Shown: positions 11,187 to 21,803, numbered from the stretch's first letter. The stretch is DNA of 64,000 bases from Gammaproteobacteria bacterium (GCA_030682575.1 JAUXNX010000023.1:1-64000); one strand, 5' to 3'. Notes: generated by a model from the letters alone, not told the origin. A program made the numbers and translations.

Positions 11187-12215
11187 GTGTCTCTGGAATA
11201 CCGTGTTGCGGCATTCGTGATGCTGTCTGTAGCGGTCATGTTTGCAGACAGCCGCTTCGATTATCTGGACAGAGTGCGTTACAGCATTGGTTTCCTCACC
11301 GCCCCAGTATTCTGGGTCGCCGACATTCCCGCCCGTGTTTCCTACTGGATCGACGATGTATTTGTCTCCCACCGTGATCTCATCGAAGAAAACACCCGTC
11401 TGCGCGAAGAGCTCCTGTTTGCTCAGCGCGAACTGCAGCTTCTTGCGGGCCTGGCCAGTGAAAACAGCCGTCTGCGGGCATTGCAGGAGGCTTCGATTTC
11501 GGTCAATGGCAAGATACTGACCGCTGAAATCATCAATATTTCTTCCGATCCTGGCTCCCGTCGTGTGCTTATAAATCGCGGTGCGCAGCATGGTGTAGAG
11601 ACTGGGCAGGCGCTGTTGGATGCCTATGGGCTCATGGGGCAGGTGGTCGAAGTGTTGCCTTTTACCAGTTGGGTGATGCTCATCACAGACTCCCGCCATG
11701 GCACTCCCGTGCAGGTCAATCGCAATGGTGAAAGAGCTATCGCCAGAGGCAGTCGTGGCGATTTCCCGGAATTGGAGCTTGAGTATGTGCCGGATACTTC
11801 AGACATTGTAGTGGGCGATTTACTGGTAAGTTCCGGTCTCGGGCAGCGTTTCCCCAAGGACTATCCAGTAGCCGAGGTCACCAGCGTTGTGCATGACCGT
11901 GGCCAGCCTTTTGCCACCATCAAGGCCAGGCCCCTGGCCCAGCTTGACCGGACACGCCATGTGATGTTGATCGAACTGGCGCAGAATGAGTTGGATGCCC
12001 AGCTTCAAGGCGTTGGCGCGGCGGTGTGGCTGGAAAACGATGCTGAAACCAGGAATACGCCTGTGGAGGACGTATTGGCGGAGGAAGATGTCATGATTCT
12101 GGAGAGCGACACCGTGGTGCCTCTCGATGCCGACCCGGATGCTGATCCGGAGCCAGTAGCAGATGCCAGGCTCGATACAACGACCAGCCCGGCACCGTCA
12201 GCAGGGCAGGAGTAG
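11187..12215 (+). CDS. mreC: Rod shape-determining protein MreC
   Basis: Bitopic inner-membrane protein of the elongasome, linking MreB with the PBP2/RodA complex through its periplasmic domain. From the GTG used here it is 342 residues: one N-terminal membrane segment, a coiled-coil around residues 60-90 and a beta-rich periplasmic domain. The GTG is doubtful. It cuts off the family-typical N-terminus KTLFIKG, which remains open upstream, and its only nearby purine stretch (AAAGG) is too close. An AGAGG site at 11151-11155 instead points to ATC at 11163. See the separate finding. Confidence 0.9.
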   Translation: MSLEYRVAAFVMLSVAVMFADSRFDYLDRVRYSIGFLTAPVFWVADIPARVSYWIDDVFVSHRDLIEENTRLREELLFAQRELQLLAGLASENSRLRALQEASISVNGKILTAEIINISSDPGSRRVLINRGAQHGVETGQALLDAYGLMGQVVEVLPFTSWVMLITDSRHGTPVQVNRNGERAIARGSRGDFPELELEYVPDTSDIVVGDLLVSSGLGQRFPKDYPVAEVTSVVHDRGQPFATIKARPLAQLDRTRHVMLIELAQNELDAQLQGVGAAVWLENDAETRNTPVEDVLAEEDVMILESDTVVPLDADPDADPEPVADARLDTTTSPAPSAGQE

Positions 12216-12218
12216 AGA

Positions 12219-12707
12219 ATGGAACAGCGCACCAATGGCAGTTGGGTGATTTTCCTCAGTTTCTTTGTCGCTTACCTGTTGGCAATTGTCCCGTTCCCGG
12301 AGTGGGCCATGAACTACCGGCCGCAGTGGGTAGCGATGGTGCTGATTTACTGGGCAATGGCTCTGCCTTATCGCGTGGGAATCGGTTTCGCCTGGGTAGC
12401 CGGCCTCTTGATGGACATTCTGGAGGGGTCACTGTTGGGCCTGAATGCATTGGCACTGGCGATCATTGCCTACATCGCATTGAGCCTGCACCAGCGATTG
12501 CGAATGTTTTCGGCGCTACAGCAGAGTACAGTCGTGTTGGCCCTGATCGGCCTGCATTTGATGATGACGCATTGGATGAAGATCGCTGCGGAGCAGGCGG
12601 TTTCGTCTGATCTGCTGTTTTTGCTGGGGGCGCTGTCCAGCGCATTTGTGTGGCCGTGGATGTTTGTACTGCTGCGGCAGATGCGTCGCGGTTTCAGTGT
12701 CAGGTAG
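12219..12707 (+). CDS. mreD: Rod shape-determining protein MreD
   Basis: Polytopic inner-membrane partner of MreB and MreC. It has 162 residues, almost entirely hydrophobic, with about five or six membrane spans, and contains the conserved PQWVAMVLIYWAMALP segment. It starts three bases after the mreC stop, so it belongs to the same operon. Confidence 0.92.
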   Translation: MEQRTNGSWVIFLSFFVAYLLAIVPFPEWAMNYRPQWVAMVLIYWAMALPYRVGIGFAWVAGLLMDILEGSLLGLNALALAIIAYIALSLHQRLRMFSALQQSTVVLALIGLHLMMTHWMKIAAEQAVSSDLLFLLGALSSAFVWPWMFVLLRQMRRGFSVR

Positions 12708-12765
12708 CGGTGGTATGCCCCGAAGTCTGTGAGAGCGGGATTGGGATCAGGGTTCAGGGAGCGTT

Positions 12766-13413
12766 ATGGCAGCAGGTGTTTTCGGGGCAACAAGATTCAG
12801 TGGTGTAGTGCTTGCGTCAGCTTCGCCCCGGCGCAGAGAGTTGCTGGAGCAAATTGGCGTCCGTTACGAAATCGCCGAACACACCATTTCCGAAGTCGCC
12901 AATCCTGGCGAATCTCCCACGGCATTTGTCAGACGACTCGCACTTGAGAAGGCGCAGTCCGCCCAAGCCCTCCTTCCCGGACATCTCTGGCCCGTTCTCG
13001 GTGCCGACACCATCGTGGTGTATGACCAGCATATTCTTGGTAAACCAGTCGACAAAGCCGATGCTCTGCGGATGTGGGCGTTGTTGTCCGGGCGCGAACA
13101 TCACGTCTATTCAGCGGTGGCGCTGAGCCTGGGTCAAGAGAGCGCCGTGCTGATGTCGACCACACGTGTCAGATTTCGACAATTGACTGAACAGGAATGC
13201 GAGTCCTACTGGTCCAGTGGCGAACCCGCCGGCAAGGCTGGCGCCTACGCCATTCAAGGTCTGGGAGCTCTGTTCGTGGAGAAGCTCGTGGGTAGTTACA
13301 GTGGCGTGGTGGGTCTGCCCATTTTCGAAACCGCAGAGCTGTTGCAGCGCTTTGGTGTGGATACGGGTCTCGATATTCCGCCGGAACAGAGGATCATGCG
13401 TGAAACCCCATGA
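12766..13413 (+). CDS. maf: Maf-family nucleotide pyrophosphatase (YhdE-like)
   Basis: Maf proteins hydrolyse non-canonical or dTTP/UTP nucleotides to monophosphates. It has 215 residues with the N-terminal substrate loop [11 protein letters not shown] (about 22-32) and the conserved [16 protein letters not shown] segment, whose Asp serves as general base in the family. Context after mreBCD and before rng fits the dTTP/UTP-specific YhdE branch. An AGGGAG ribosome site precedes the ATG. The last four bases overlap rng. Confidence 0.9.
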   Translation: MAAGVFGATRFSGVVLASASPRRRELLEQIGVRYEIAEHTISEVANPGESPTAFVRRLALEKAQSAQALLPGHLWPVLGADTIVVYDQHILGKPVDKADALRMWALLSGREHHVYSAVALSLGQESAVLMSTTRVRFRQLTEQECESYWSSGEPAGKAGAYAIQGLGALFVEKLVGSYSGVVGLPIFETAELLQRFGVDTGLDIPPEQRIMRETP

Positions 13414-14888
13414 GTGAAGAGATACTGATCAATGTGACGCCCATGGAGACCCGTGTGGCACTGATCGAGAATGGTCTGCTGCAGGAGATCTTCATCGAAA
13501 GGCCGCACAGCAAAGGGCACGTCGGCGATATCTATCTTGGCAAGGTGGTCAGGGTCATGCCCGGCATGGAGGCAGCCTTCATCGACATAGGCCTGGAACG
13601 TGCGGCTTTCATCCACAGCGCCGATATTGCCCCGGTTGGTCCCGATGGTTTCGAGATCAGGGAAGAGCCAGCACCGACGATCGAGAGCCTGGTACGCGAA
13701 GGACAGATGATCGTCGTGCAGGTGGCCAAGGACCCGATTGGCAGCAAGGGCGCCAGATTGACTACCCATCTGACGCTGCCGTCGCGCAATCTGGTTTATC
13801 TTCCTCGTAGTAAACATATTGGAATTTCTCAACGACTTGAGAACGAAGAAGAGCGGACGCGACTGTTGGCAATGATCGATGAGTGCATTCGTGAGGAAGA
13901 TATGGAGGGGCGCGGCGGTTTTATCATTCGCACGGCTGCGGAAGGTTGTGCAGCCGAGGAAATGATAGAGGATGTCCGTTTTCTGAAGAAGCTGTGGGTA
14001 GCAGTGGAACGACGCGTAGGCGAAAGTCGTGATGTGCATATACTCTATCGCGATGTGCCGCTCTACATGCGTGCGATGCGTGATCTGATCACGCCGCATA
14101 TCGAGAAAATACGGATCGACACGCAGAGTGCGTTCGATGAAATCTCACGCTTCATTCAGGATTTCATACCCGAGTGTCGAAATAATGTTGAACTCTATGC
14201 AGGAGAGAGACCGATCTTCGATCTCTACGGCATCGAAGAGGAAATCAACAAGGCACTTGGGCGTCAGGTCAAACTCAAATCTGGTGGCGACCTTATTATC
14301 GATCAGACTGAAGCCATGACCACCGTCGACGTGAACACGGGCGCATATCTCGGCAGCAAGAATCACGCAGAAACAATTCTCAAGACCAATCTCGAAGCAG
14401 CCACCGCAATCGCAAGGCAACTGCGCGTGCGCAATCTCGGTGGAATCATAATTCTGGATTTCATCGATATGCTCGACCCGGAGCACCAGCGCCAGGTGCT
14501 GCGTACTCTGAGCAAGGCGTTGGAAAAAGATCATGCTCGCACCACGATCACCGGCATGTCCGAACTGGGGTTGGTAGAGATGACGCGCAAGCGTACCCGC
14601 GAAAGCCTTGGTCAACTGCTTTGCAGCGAGTGTGTTGTATGCAAGGGGCGAGGGAGGCTGAAGACCGCAGAGACCATCTGCTACGAAATATTCCGTGAAA
14701 TCATGCGGGTTGCCCGTGTCTACGAGAATGACGTGATCCTGGTTATGGCATCGCAGCGAGTGGTTGACAGACTGCTCGATGAGGAGTCCAGCACCTTGGC
14801 CGACCTGGAAGAATTAATCGGCAAGACGGTCAGGTTTGAGGTGGAACCCATGTATACTCAAGAGCAGTTTGATGTCGTGCTGTTCTAG
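13410..14888 (+). CDS. rng: Ribonuclease G
   Basis: Endoribonuclease of the RNase E/G family, involved in 16S rRNA 5'-end maturation and mRNA decay. It has 492 residues, the length of RNase G and lacking the long RNase E scaffold tail. S1 RNA-binding domain about 36-125; catalytic magnesium aspartates D307 (VDVNTG) and D350 (LDFIDM); zinc-link cysteines C408 and C411 before KGRG. The ATG overlaps the maf stop by four bases. Confidence 0.94.
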   Translation: MSEEILINVTPMETRVALIENGLLQEIFIERPHSKGHVGDIYLGKVVRVMPGMEAAFIDIGLERAAFIHSADIAPVGPDGFEIREEPAPTIESLVREGQMIVVQVAKDPIGSKGARLTTHLTLPSRNLVYLPRSKHIGISQRLENEEERTRLLAMIDECIREEDMEGRGGFIIRTAAEGCAAEEMIEDVRFLKKLWVAVERRVGESRDVHILYRDVPLYMRAMRDLITPHIEKIRIDTQSAFDEISRFIQDFIPECRNNVELYAGERPIFDLYGIEEEINKALGRQVKLKSGGDLIIDQTEAMTTVDVNTGAYLGSKNHAETILKTNLEAATAIARQLRVRNLGGIIILDFIDMLDPEHQRQVLRTLSKALEKDHARTTITGMSELGLVEMTRKRTRESLGQLLCSECVVCKGRGRLKTAETICYEIFREIMRVARVYENDVILVMASQRVVDRLLDEESSTLADLEELIGKTVRFEVEPMYTQEQFDVVLF

Positions 14889-14954
14889 TTCTTTCCAGTG
14901 CCTGGCCGATGTTGCTGTGGTCTCCGCAATCACGCCCGAGTCCTCTTGTCTCTG

Positions 14955-17900
14955 ATGACCATGATTAAAACGTTACTGAAAAAGCTAATCTCGTTGCTGC
15001 TGACAACCAGTCTGGTACTGTTGTTGGCGGTGGCTGTGTACGTGAGTCTCGGTCGTCAGCTCCTGCCGTATGTGGTCAACTACCGCGCCGATATCGAGGC
15101 GCAGCTATCCGCCAGCATCGGACAGTATGTGCAGGTGGGCAGCTTGCAGGGCGACTGGCGCCGCTTCAACCCAATCATATCGCTGCAGCAGGTGTTGATT
15201 TTTCCGGCAGGATCTGCTGAATCAGCACAGGTAATGCTGTTCGATAATCTCAGTCTGGAGCTGGACGTCTGGTCGAGCCTGCTGGCCCGGCGCTGGGTGC
15301 TCGCCAACATTGAGGTGATCGGTCCCGAATTCACACTTGCCGAACAGGAAGATGGTGGCTGGCAATTGCGCGGTTTCGAGACCGGCACTGAGGCTCCCAT
15401 GAATCCCGATCAGATCCTGGATCTGGCATCGCGGGTCAATAATCTGGTTCTCAGCAACATGAGCATGACGCTGCAGCGTCATGATGGTCGATCGACCCGA
15501 TTGGAGCGCGGTCGCTTGCGGTTGCAGAGTCGTGATCAGCAATACTATCTGCATCTGGACGCCTGGCAGACGGACGTCGTCGGGCCACTGAGTGTGGCTG
15601 CTGAACTGAGCGGTAGTTCGGCTGCCGAGATATCCGGTCTACTCTACCTGTTGCTGCCGGGTAATGATTACTCGGAACTGGTCGCTGGGCGTTATGCAGA
15701 AGCTCTGGACCTTGACGCTTTCGACGGCAGTGGTGAATTCTGGGTCGAGATTGATCAGGGGCAAGTGCAGGCCGTGCAGGGCAGCGCTGCCATCAACAGC
15801 GTGGCACTGGGTCTGGTCGAGAACGATGCCGTAGTCGCGCTCGACAACCTTGAAGCCCGCTTTTTTGCACGCAGAACCATTACAGGTTCAGGAAATGAGA
15901 GTGACAAGGCACCTTCCTGGGAAATCCTGTTGCAGGACCTGAGCTTTCAGTGGAATGACATGACTTGGCGTGAGAGTGACCTGTATGTGAACTATCAGGC
16001 ACAGCAAACGCTGCAACTGCGCGCTGACAGTTTCAATCTGGGAATCGCGACGGGAATATTAGCGAGCGTGGAAATACTCAATGCAGAGGGCAGTGCACAA
16101 CTTGCTGAACACAATCCGCGTGGCGAGATGCAGAATCTGGAAGTGTGGTTGTCACTGCAGGACCCAGGGGCAGTGGAGACACTGCATGATGAGAAAGAAA
16201 CATTCCGTCTCTCGGCCAATTTGAGTGATGTGGCTTTCAGTGCGCGTGGCGCTGCGCCCGCATTGTGGGGAGTTGATGGTTTTGCAGAGGTCTCTTTCGA
16301 TGCGACAGCGCAGACATTGACGGGCTCAGTAGAAGTGGATTCTTCACGGTTCATGATTCAGCTCCCGACATTGTTCAATGACGCCTGGGCCTATGATCAC
16401 GTCAATGGTCGTGTACGTTTTTCTCTAGATATCAGTCAGGGGCAGCATCTGCGCCTGGCCAGCAGTGTGATCGTTGCCGAGTCGGATGCTGTGAATGGTC
16501 GAGCGATGTTCTCTACCGAGTACAGAAGGACGACAGATGAAAATAGAACGTCGACGCTTGAACTGATGGTGGGTGCACTCACTGCTGATGTCAGCCAGAA
16601 GAGTCTCTATCTGCCAACTGCGCCCAGAGTCAGCGATAGTCTTCGCGGTGTAATGAATTGGGTGGACGGCGCCGTACTTGGTGGTCGAGCTGTAGAGAGC
16701 GGCGTCATCTTCCGCGGCTCGCTGCTCGCCGGTTCTGCGCCCGAGGACAAGACTCTGCAGATGTATTACAACGTTCAGGATGGCACATTGCGCTTTGATC
16801 CGCAGTGGCCGGTACTCGAGAATCTGCATGGCAATGTCATCATAAAGGATCGTGAGGTAGATATCCGTGTCGAGAGCGGACAGTCACTCGGGATGGAGTT
16901 TGATGCCACTAATGCAGCCATTCGCCCGAATCCCGGAGGTGGCAGTTGGCTCAGTGTTGCTGGTCGTGGCAATGGTGCAGCACAGCAGGGACTGCGGTAT
17001 CTGCAGGAGACACCTGTCACGCGTGGCTTTGGCGATTACATGGCGGACTGGGTAGCGCAAGGCAGCGTCAGTCTCAATCTGGATCTGAGCATCCCGCTGG
17101 GAATCCCCGACATACAACCGCGTGTTGATGTTGGTTTGGCTCTGCACGACAATTCACTGTCTATTCCCGAGTTCGAATTGCACTTCACCCAGCTGGGCGG
17201 GGATCTCAGCTACAGCACACAGAGCGGTTTGAGTGGGGAGCAGATGAGTGCCACTCTTTTCGACAAGCCGGTTGCGGTGAATATTCGCAGCGAGGTCGAC
17301 GCACAACGAACTACAAACACATTTGTCGAACTTGCGGGTAGTGCTGATACGCAGGCGTTGCGCGACTGGCCTCTGCAGAGTGCTTTTGTGCAGGGTTTGC
17401 TGCGTCGCGCAGAAGGAGAAATGAATTACCAGGCACGTCTTGATCTGGCGCAGCCATCTGCAGCGCAACAGGATGGCGTGGCAGCCCGCCGGAGCCTGAC
17501 TATTACATCCAGTTTGCAGGGTGTGGCGCTGGATTATCCAGCACCTCTACGCAAGGAGACCCATGAGGAGCTTGCGCTGGATCTCAGGATTGCATTCCTC
17601 GGCGATCAGCAGGATCTTCGTGTTGCGCTCGGAGATGTCGGCTCAGTCAATGTTCGTCTTGAACGTGGTGCCGTGCGCAATGGTCTGGTGTTTCTCGGCA
17701 GACGTGCTGAAGGTGTGACCGTGCGACGCTTGAATGCGAATGCCCCGGGGCTTGATGTGGTAGGCAGTCTGCCTTTCTTCAGTTACGACGATTGGATGAG
17801 TGCGTTGCGTTCTGATCCCGATGCTGTCGCACCTTCATCCGCAAGTGATACGAATTTCTCGCAGTTGCGTGAAGCCATCAATGCTGTCGATGTCACCATA

Positions 17901-19145
17901 GGAGAAGCGCATGTTTTCGGACAGACTTTCGATGATCTCAATGTGCAGATTGCCAGTGAGGACCGGGATTGGGTCTTGACGCTTGCGAGCGAAAAAGTTG
18001 GCGGGGTTGTCAGGGTGCCCTATGCTGCCGATGTGCCTCTCAATGTTCATTTGACGCATCTGCATTTTCCCGCTCCTCTTGAACCCGAAGTGGCAGAGGA
18101 TGATGTTTCTGTTGTGGAGGGGGCGGTTGCTCCAGATTCAGTCGCCGCTTCGCCATCGACACCTGATGATGTTGAGGAGGAGCGCATGGATCCGCTGCTG
18201 GATTTCGATCCTCGCAATCTGCCAAGCATGCGCTTTACTGCCGACCAGATTCTGCGCGGTGATGCGGACTACGGTCGCTGGCAATTCATGCTGGAGCCTA
18301 TAACTAATGGTGCACAGTTCACTGACTTGATTGTAGAGGCAAGAGGGCTTCGTGCGGGCAGGGAGGGAGAGGAGGCTCGCTTCGTCTGGAATTACGATGG
18401 GACGACCCACCACAGTTATCTGACTGCGGCACTGGAAGCGAACAACATTGCCACTGTGCTGAGTGGTTTTGGCTATGCCCCCAGCCTTGAGAGCACAACG
18501 GCGAAGTTCAATGCCACGCTCGATTGGCCGGGAAGCCCCGCCTTCTTTGCCAGTACCGGACTCAGCGGCGAGTTGGACATGAATATCATGGAAGGGCGCT
18601 TCCAGCAGGGGGCGACTGGTGCGGGCAGTGGTGCGCTGAAGCTTATCAGCATCATCAACTTTGATGCCCTGGTGCGGCGACTGCGCTTCAGCGATGACCT
18701 TGTGCGCAGTGGCTTGTCATTCGAGCAGATCACAGGAGCCATGACATTGCGCAACGGCATCGTCACCATTCGTGATCGTCTGCAGATCATTGGGCCGGCC
18801 AGTCTCTTTCAGGTTACCGGGCAGTTGGATTTGCCGCAGCAAACCATTGATGGAAACCTCTACATCACCTTGCCTATCAGTGACAATATTCCCTGGCTCA
18901 GTGGCATCGCTATTCTGAACAATCTGATCAATTGGCAACTGGCAGTTGGTGTGTTCCTGTTTGACCAGATATTTGGCGATCAGGTGGATAGCCTTACCAG
19001 CGCGCAGTACACGCTCCAGGGGCCATGGGAAGGACTGGAACCCAGATTGAGTCAGGTCTTTGGCAATCCATCGGCGCCTGCAACGACCACAACTGCGCCG
19101 ATTCCACCGACACCAATCCCACCCGCTAATCAAGCTAATCAATAA
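14955..19145 (+). CDS. yhdP: YhdP-type AsmA-like envelope protein
   Basis: Very large inner-membrane-anchored protein of the YhdP/TamB/AsmA group, implicated in E. coli in phospholipid traffic across the periplasm. It has 1396 residues from the ATG at 14955: one N-terminal membrane segment (about 8-32), then long beta-rich periplasmic sequence and the conserved C-terminal AsmA-like domain, followed by a Pro/Thr-rich tail. An upstream ATG at 14898 would add 19 residues before the signal anchor and is less likely; an ATG at 14961 is also possible. A Pro/Ser/Glu-rich low-complexity insert lies near residues 1043-1080. The position after rng is the classic one. Confidence 0.88.
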   Translation: MTMIKTLLKKLISLLLTTSLVLLLAVAVYVSLGRQLLPYVVNYRADIEAQLSASIGQYVQVGSLQGDWRRFNPIISLQQVLIFPAGSAESAQVMLFDNLSLELDVWSSLLARRWVLANIEVIGPEFTLAEQEDGGWQLRGFETGTEAPMNPDQILDLASRVNNLVLSNMSMTLQRHDGRSTRLERGRLRLQSRDQQYYLHLDAWQTDVVGPLSVAAELSGSSAAEISGLLYLLLPGNDYSELVAGRYAEALDLDAFDGSGEFWVEIDQGQVQAVQGSAAINSVALGLVENDAVVALDNLEARFFARRTITGSGNESDKAPSWEILLQDLSFQWNDMTWRESDLYVNYQAQQTLQLRADSFNLGIATGILASVEILNAEGSAQLAEHNPRGEMQNLEVWLSLQDPGAVETLHDEKETFRLSANLSDVAFSARGAAPALWGVDGFAEVSFDATAQTLTGSVEVDSSRFMIQLPTLFNDAWAYDHVNGRVRFSLDISQGQHLRLASSVIVAESDAVNGRAMFSTEYRRTTDENRTSTLELMVGALTADVSQKSLYLPTAPRVSDSLRGVMNWVDGAVLGGRAVESGVIFRGSLLAGSAPEDKTLQMYYNVQDGTLRFDPQWPVLENLHGNVIIKDREVDIRVESGQSLGMEFDATNAAIRPNPGGGSWLSVAGRGNGAAQQGLRYLQETPVTRGFGDYMADWVAQGSVSLNLDLSIPLGIPDIQPRVDVGLALHDNSLSIPEFELHFTQLGGDLSYSTQSGLSGEQMSATLFDKPVAVNIRSEVDAQRTTNTFVELAGSADTQALRDWPLQSAFVQGLLRRAEGEMNYQARLDLAQPSAAQQDGVAARRSLTITSSLQGVALDYPAPLRKETHEELALDLRIAFLGDQQDLRVALGDVGSVNVRLERGAVRNGLVFLGRRAEGVTVRRLNANAPGLDVVGSLPFFSYDDWMSALRSDPDAVAPSSASDTNFSQLREAINAVDVTIGEAHVFGQTFDDLNVQIASEDRDWVLTLASEKVGGVVRVPYAADVPLNVHLTHLHFPAPLEPEVAEDDVSVVEGAVAPDSVAASPSTPDDVEEERMDPLLDFDPRNLPSMRFTADQILRGDADYGRWQFMLEPITNGAQFTDLIVEARGLRAGREGEEARFVWNYDGTTHHSYLTAALEANNIATVLSGFGYAPSLESTTAKFNATLDWPGSPAFFASTGLSGELDMNIMEGRFQQGATGAGSGALKLISIINFDALVRRLRFSDDLVRSGLSFEQITGAMTLRNGIVTIRDRLQIIGPASLFQVTGQLDLPQQTIDGNLYITLPISDNIPWLSGIAILNNLINWQLAVGVFLFDQIFGDQVDSLTSAQYTLQGPWEGLEPRLSQVFGNPSAPATTTTAPIPPTPIPPANQANQ

Positions 19146-19155
19146 GGCAGGACAT

Positions 19156-20001
19156 ATGGATCGCAAGGCTGCAGTGGTGCAGATGGTCAGCTCCGGCAAT
19201 ATTCACGCAAACCTTGCCAGCGCAGAAAGATTGATTGGCGATGCCGCCGCTGCAGGTGCAGTGCTGGTGGTGCTGCCGGAAAATTTCGCTGTCCTTGATG
19301 GCGGACCGCTGAGTCAGTATGCGGAAAGTGAGGGCGATACAAACGCACTGCTGCAGGGTTTTCTTGCGAAGCAGGCACGGAAGCACAGCATCATTCTGGT
19401 CGCCGGAACCATGCCCATGGCGACACGTCCGACAATATCCGGAGGTGCAGTCGAGACCGTAACGGATGGTCGGGTCCGTCCCTCCTGTCTCGTCTACAGT
19501 CCTGAGGGATTGTTGATGGCGCGTTACGACAAGATGCATCTCTTTGATGTCGAAGTTGCTGACAAGCAAGCCCAGTACATGGAATCGCGCAGTTTTGAAT
19601 CGGGTGACCGCGTCGTGACGCTGGCAACCCCGCTGGGTAAGCTGGGGTTGAGTATCTGTTACGATCTGCGTTTTCCAGAGCTTTATCGTCGGCTGCTGGA
19701 GGAGGGTACGGAGATCATCACGGTTCCCTCCGCTTTCACGAATGTCACCGGTGAAGCGCACTGGGAGGTGTTGCTGCGAGCCCGAGCCATCGAAAATCAG
19801 TGCTATGTGGTCGCCGCCAATCAGGGAGGTCTACACAACGCCTCGCGAGAAACTTACGGGCACTCGATGATCGTCGATCCCTGGGGGCGTGTGGTGGCGA
19901 GAGTTGAGAAAGGCGAAGGCATTGCCGTGGCCGAGATTGATCTGGACCAACTTCATGAACTGCGCCGGAAGATGCCGGTGCAATCCCATCGCAGACTCTG
20001 A
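19156..20001 (+). CDS. Nitrilase-superfamily amidase (Nit1/Nit2-like)
   Basis: Carbon-nitrogen hydrolase of the Nit family, in characterised members hydrolysing deaminated glutathione or omega-amidated 2-oxo acids. It has 281 residues. The Glu-Lys-Cys triad is visible: E42 (PENFAVL), K126 (YDKMHLFD) and C168 (ICYDLRFPELY). The ATG at 19156 has AAGG nine bases upstream; the open frame further upstream overlaps yhdP and is not coding. It keeps the conserved place after yhdP, but tldD, which often follows in related genomes, is replaced by a DUF445 gene. Confidence 0.88.
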   Translation: MDRKAAVVQMVSSGNIHANLASAERLIGDAAAAGAVLVVLPENFAVLDGGPLSQYAESEGDTNALLQGFLAKQARKHSIILVAGTMPMATRPTISGGAVETVTDGRVRPSCLVYSPEGLLMARYDKMHLFDVEVADKQAQYMESRSFESGDRVVTLATPLGKLGLSICYDLRFPELYRRLLEEGTEIITVPSAFTNVTGEAHWEVLLRARAIENQCYVVAANQGGLHNASRETYGHSMIVDPWGRVVARVEKGEGIAVAEIDLDQLHELRRKMPVQSHRRL

Positions 20002-20058
20002 CTGTAGTTCCGCAGATTGAATCGCCAGTCTGCATTCCTTATCATTCGCGCCATTTCA

Positions 20059-20076
20059 GCGGACCAGTCGGTCCGC
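20059..20076. promoter_or_regulatory. Hairpin upstream of DUF445 gene
   Basis: GCGGACC and GGTCCGC form a perfect 7-bp stem with loop AGTC between the amidase stop and the DUF445 start. It could be a weak terminator without a T-run or an operator. It ends 17 bases before the GTG start. Confidence 0.4.
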
Positions 20077-20093
20077 ATTGGAGGAATTGAACA

Positions 20094-20825
20094 GTGGTAA
20101 TTGACAAGAGTCTGGTGACGAATCTGGTGGCATTGACTCTGGTTCTTCTGGGGGTACTTTTGCCTGTAAACATTGCTCCCTGGTTCATGAGCGTGGGGTT
20201 GTTTGCCCTGTCGGGAAGTGTCACCAACTGGTTGGCAATCCATATGCTGTTCGAGCGGGTGCCGGGCTTTTATGGTTCCGGGGTCGTGCCGATGCATTTC
20301 GAAGAATTCAAGAGGGGTATCCGTAAACTGATCATGCAGCAGTTCTTCAGCCAGGAGAACATTGAGAAATTTTTGCAGCAATCGGCCAGTATGTCTCGCA
20401 GCCTAGACACAGAAATTCTCAAACTGATTGACAAGCTCGACCTGGATAAGGCCTTCGAATCTCTTCTTGATGTGATCATGGCATCTTCCTTTGGAAAAAT
20501 GCTTGGCATGTTCGGTGGGCGCGATGCGCTGAATCCTCTGCGTGATCCCTTTGTTACGAAGATGCGCGATTATTTCCACAACGTGGTGGACACTGATGAG
20601 TTTCGCGCGAGTCTTGCCGATGGCATTGCAAATGCCTCGGAAGGTAGAGAATCGCTGTACAACAGAATTGAACACATCGTGGATCGGCGTCTGGACGAAT
20701 TGACGCCGCAACTGGTGAAAGAAATCGTGCAGACGATGATCAAGAAGCATCTCGGCTGGCTGGTGGTCTGGGGTGGTGTACTTGGTGGATTGATTGGTCT
20801 GGTGGTGACGGCAGTCGGCCTTTAG
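20094..20825 (+). CDS. DUF445-family membrane protein
   Basis: A 243-residue protein with N-terminal membrane spans (about 8-45), a long helical middle and one C-terminal span ending at the last residue. The segment SGSVTNWLAIHMLFERVPG, followed by YGSGVVP, is characteristic of the DUF445/YheB group, whose function is unknown. The start is GTG, chosen for the strong GGAGG site nine bases upstream. It lies 92 bases after the amidase, possibly with its own control given the hairpin between. Confidence 0.78.
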   Translation: MVIDKSLVTNLVALTLVLLGVLLPVNIAPWFMSVGLFALSGSVTNWLAIHMLFERVPGFYGSGVVPMHFEEFKRGIRKLIMQQFFSQENIEKFLQQSASMSRSLDTEILKLIDKLDLDKAFESLLDVIMASSFGKMLGMFGGRDALNPLRDPFVTKMRDYFHNVVDTDEFRASLADGIANASEGRESLYNRIEHIVDRRLDELTPQLVKEIVQTMIKKHLGWLVVWGGVLGGLIGLVVTAVGL

Positions 20826-20905
20826 TTCGCTGCAGAAGATTCCGGAATTCATGTAGAACACATGTTCTGACCATGCGGTTATGAACTGGCTCACTTTTCC
20901 ATATT

Positions 20906-20939
20906 CACAATTGTGTTATTTTGTATCATCAGATGTAAT
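20906..20939 (+). promoter_or_regulatory. Candidate promoter and palindrome before TetR gene
   Basis: TTGTGT (20911-20916) and TGTAAT (20934-20939) are spaced by 17 bases. The -35 is overlapped by the perfect palindrome CACAATTGTG (20906-20915). Another palindrome, AGAACA-CA-TGTTCT, lies upstream at 20855-20868. Either could be the TetR operator. Confidence 0.4.
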
Positions 20940-21050
20940 AAGCCTCCCCCCTGTAATACAATCCCTGCCGTTGAAAATGTCCCCCTCACTGACCAGCTGT
21001 TGGCATAGTTGGTTGTTTTAATCACATAACGATAAGACTGAGTGTTTATT

Positions 21051-21635
21051 ATGGCAAGACCAGTTGAGTTTGAGTACAACGAAGTATTGACCAATGCGAT
21101 GGAGCAGTTCTGGCGTGAAGGTTTCGAGGCCAGTTCCGTGCAAAAGTTGTTGGATGTTACCGGCATCAACCGTGGCACCTTGTATAACTCTTTCGGTGAC
21201 AAGGATACCTTTTTCAAGGCTTGTCTGGATCACTACAACAAACTCATCGCGAAGGATCTGGATGCATCCCTGAATAACGCAGACCTGGCACCCTGGGCTG
21301 CAATCGAGAAGTATTTTGACCTCGCAGTCCTCTCCGTGAGCAACAAGCAACGCAGCATGGGCTGCCTGCTGGTGAACTCATTCTGTGAAAGCATCAACTA
21401 CGACAAGGAAATACAGAAGATTGTCCGCAATTCCTTTGCTGTGATCCGCAAGGCATTGGTCAAGAGGCTGAAGGACGCAGAAAAAGATGGCAAGCTCAAG
21501 AAGGGTGTTACCGTGGAGTTTGCTGCCGATCAACTGATGAATACCTTGAACGGTCTGCGGGTTAATTCGCGCGATGCCAAACCGGTCAAGCAACTCGCTG
21601 AAATCGTTAAGTTTACAGTTGAGTCCTTGCAGTAA
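21051..21635 (+). CDS. TetR/AcrR-family transcriptional regulator
   Basis: One-component DNA-binding regulator. It has 194 residues with an N-terminal TetR HTH (about 20-55) containing TGINRGTLYNSFGDKDTFF, the hallmark helix-turn-helix and following segment. The C-terminal ligand domain has C-terminal charged helices and resembles the TetR_C group seen with redox or alkylation-responsive regulators. The ATG at 21051 (MARPVEF) is used; a GTG nine bases upstream is in frame but unsupported. The target is unknown: it precedes an orphan exbD gene on the same strand. Confidence 0.85.
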   Translation: MARPVEFEYNEVLTNAMEQFWREGFEASSVQKLLDVTGINRGTLYNSFGDKDTFFKACLDHYNKLIAKDLDASLNNADLAPWAAIEKYFDLAVLSVSNKQRSMGCLLVNSFCESINYDKEIQKIVRNSFAVIRKALVKRLKDAEKDGKLKKGVTVEFAADQLMNTLNGLRVNSRDAKPVKQLAEIVKFTVESLQ

Positions 21636-21689
21636 ATGGTGGTTGGGCATGGGCGTTCCGCCAGGGGGAGGGACGTCAGTGACCGCAGG

Positions 21690-21726
21690 ATTCGGGTATT
21701 GTGGTCGAATCATATTCGGGTATACT
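21690..21726 (+). promoter_or_regulatory. Candidate exbD promoter with direct repeats
   Basis: TTGTGG (21699-21704) and TATACT (21721-21726) are separated by 16 bases. Two exact copies of ATTCGGGTAT at 21690-21699 and 21714-21723, 24 bases apart, overlap the -35 and -10 and could be operator half-sites. Confidence 0.4.
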
Positions 21727-21803
21727 TGGGCCACGATTGTAGTCACAGACCCATCCACAATAAGAATTGATCAGCAGTATTTCCGGCTAAGGTGTAGAAA
21801 ACA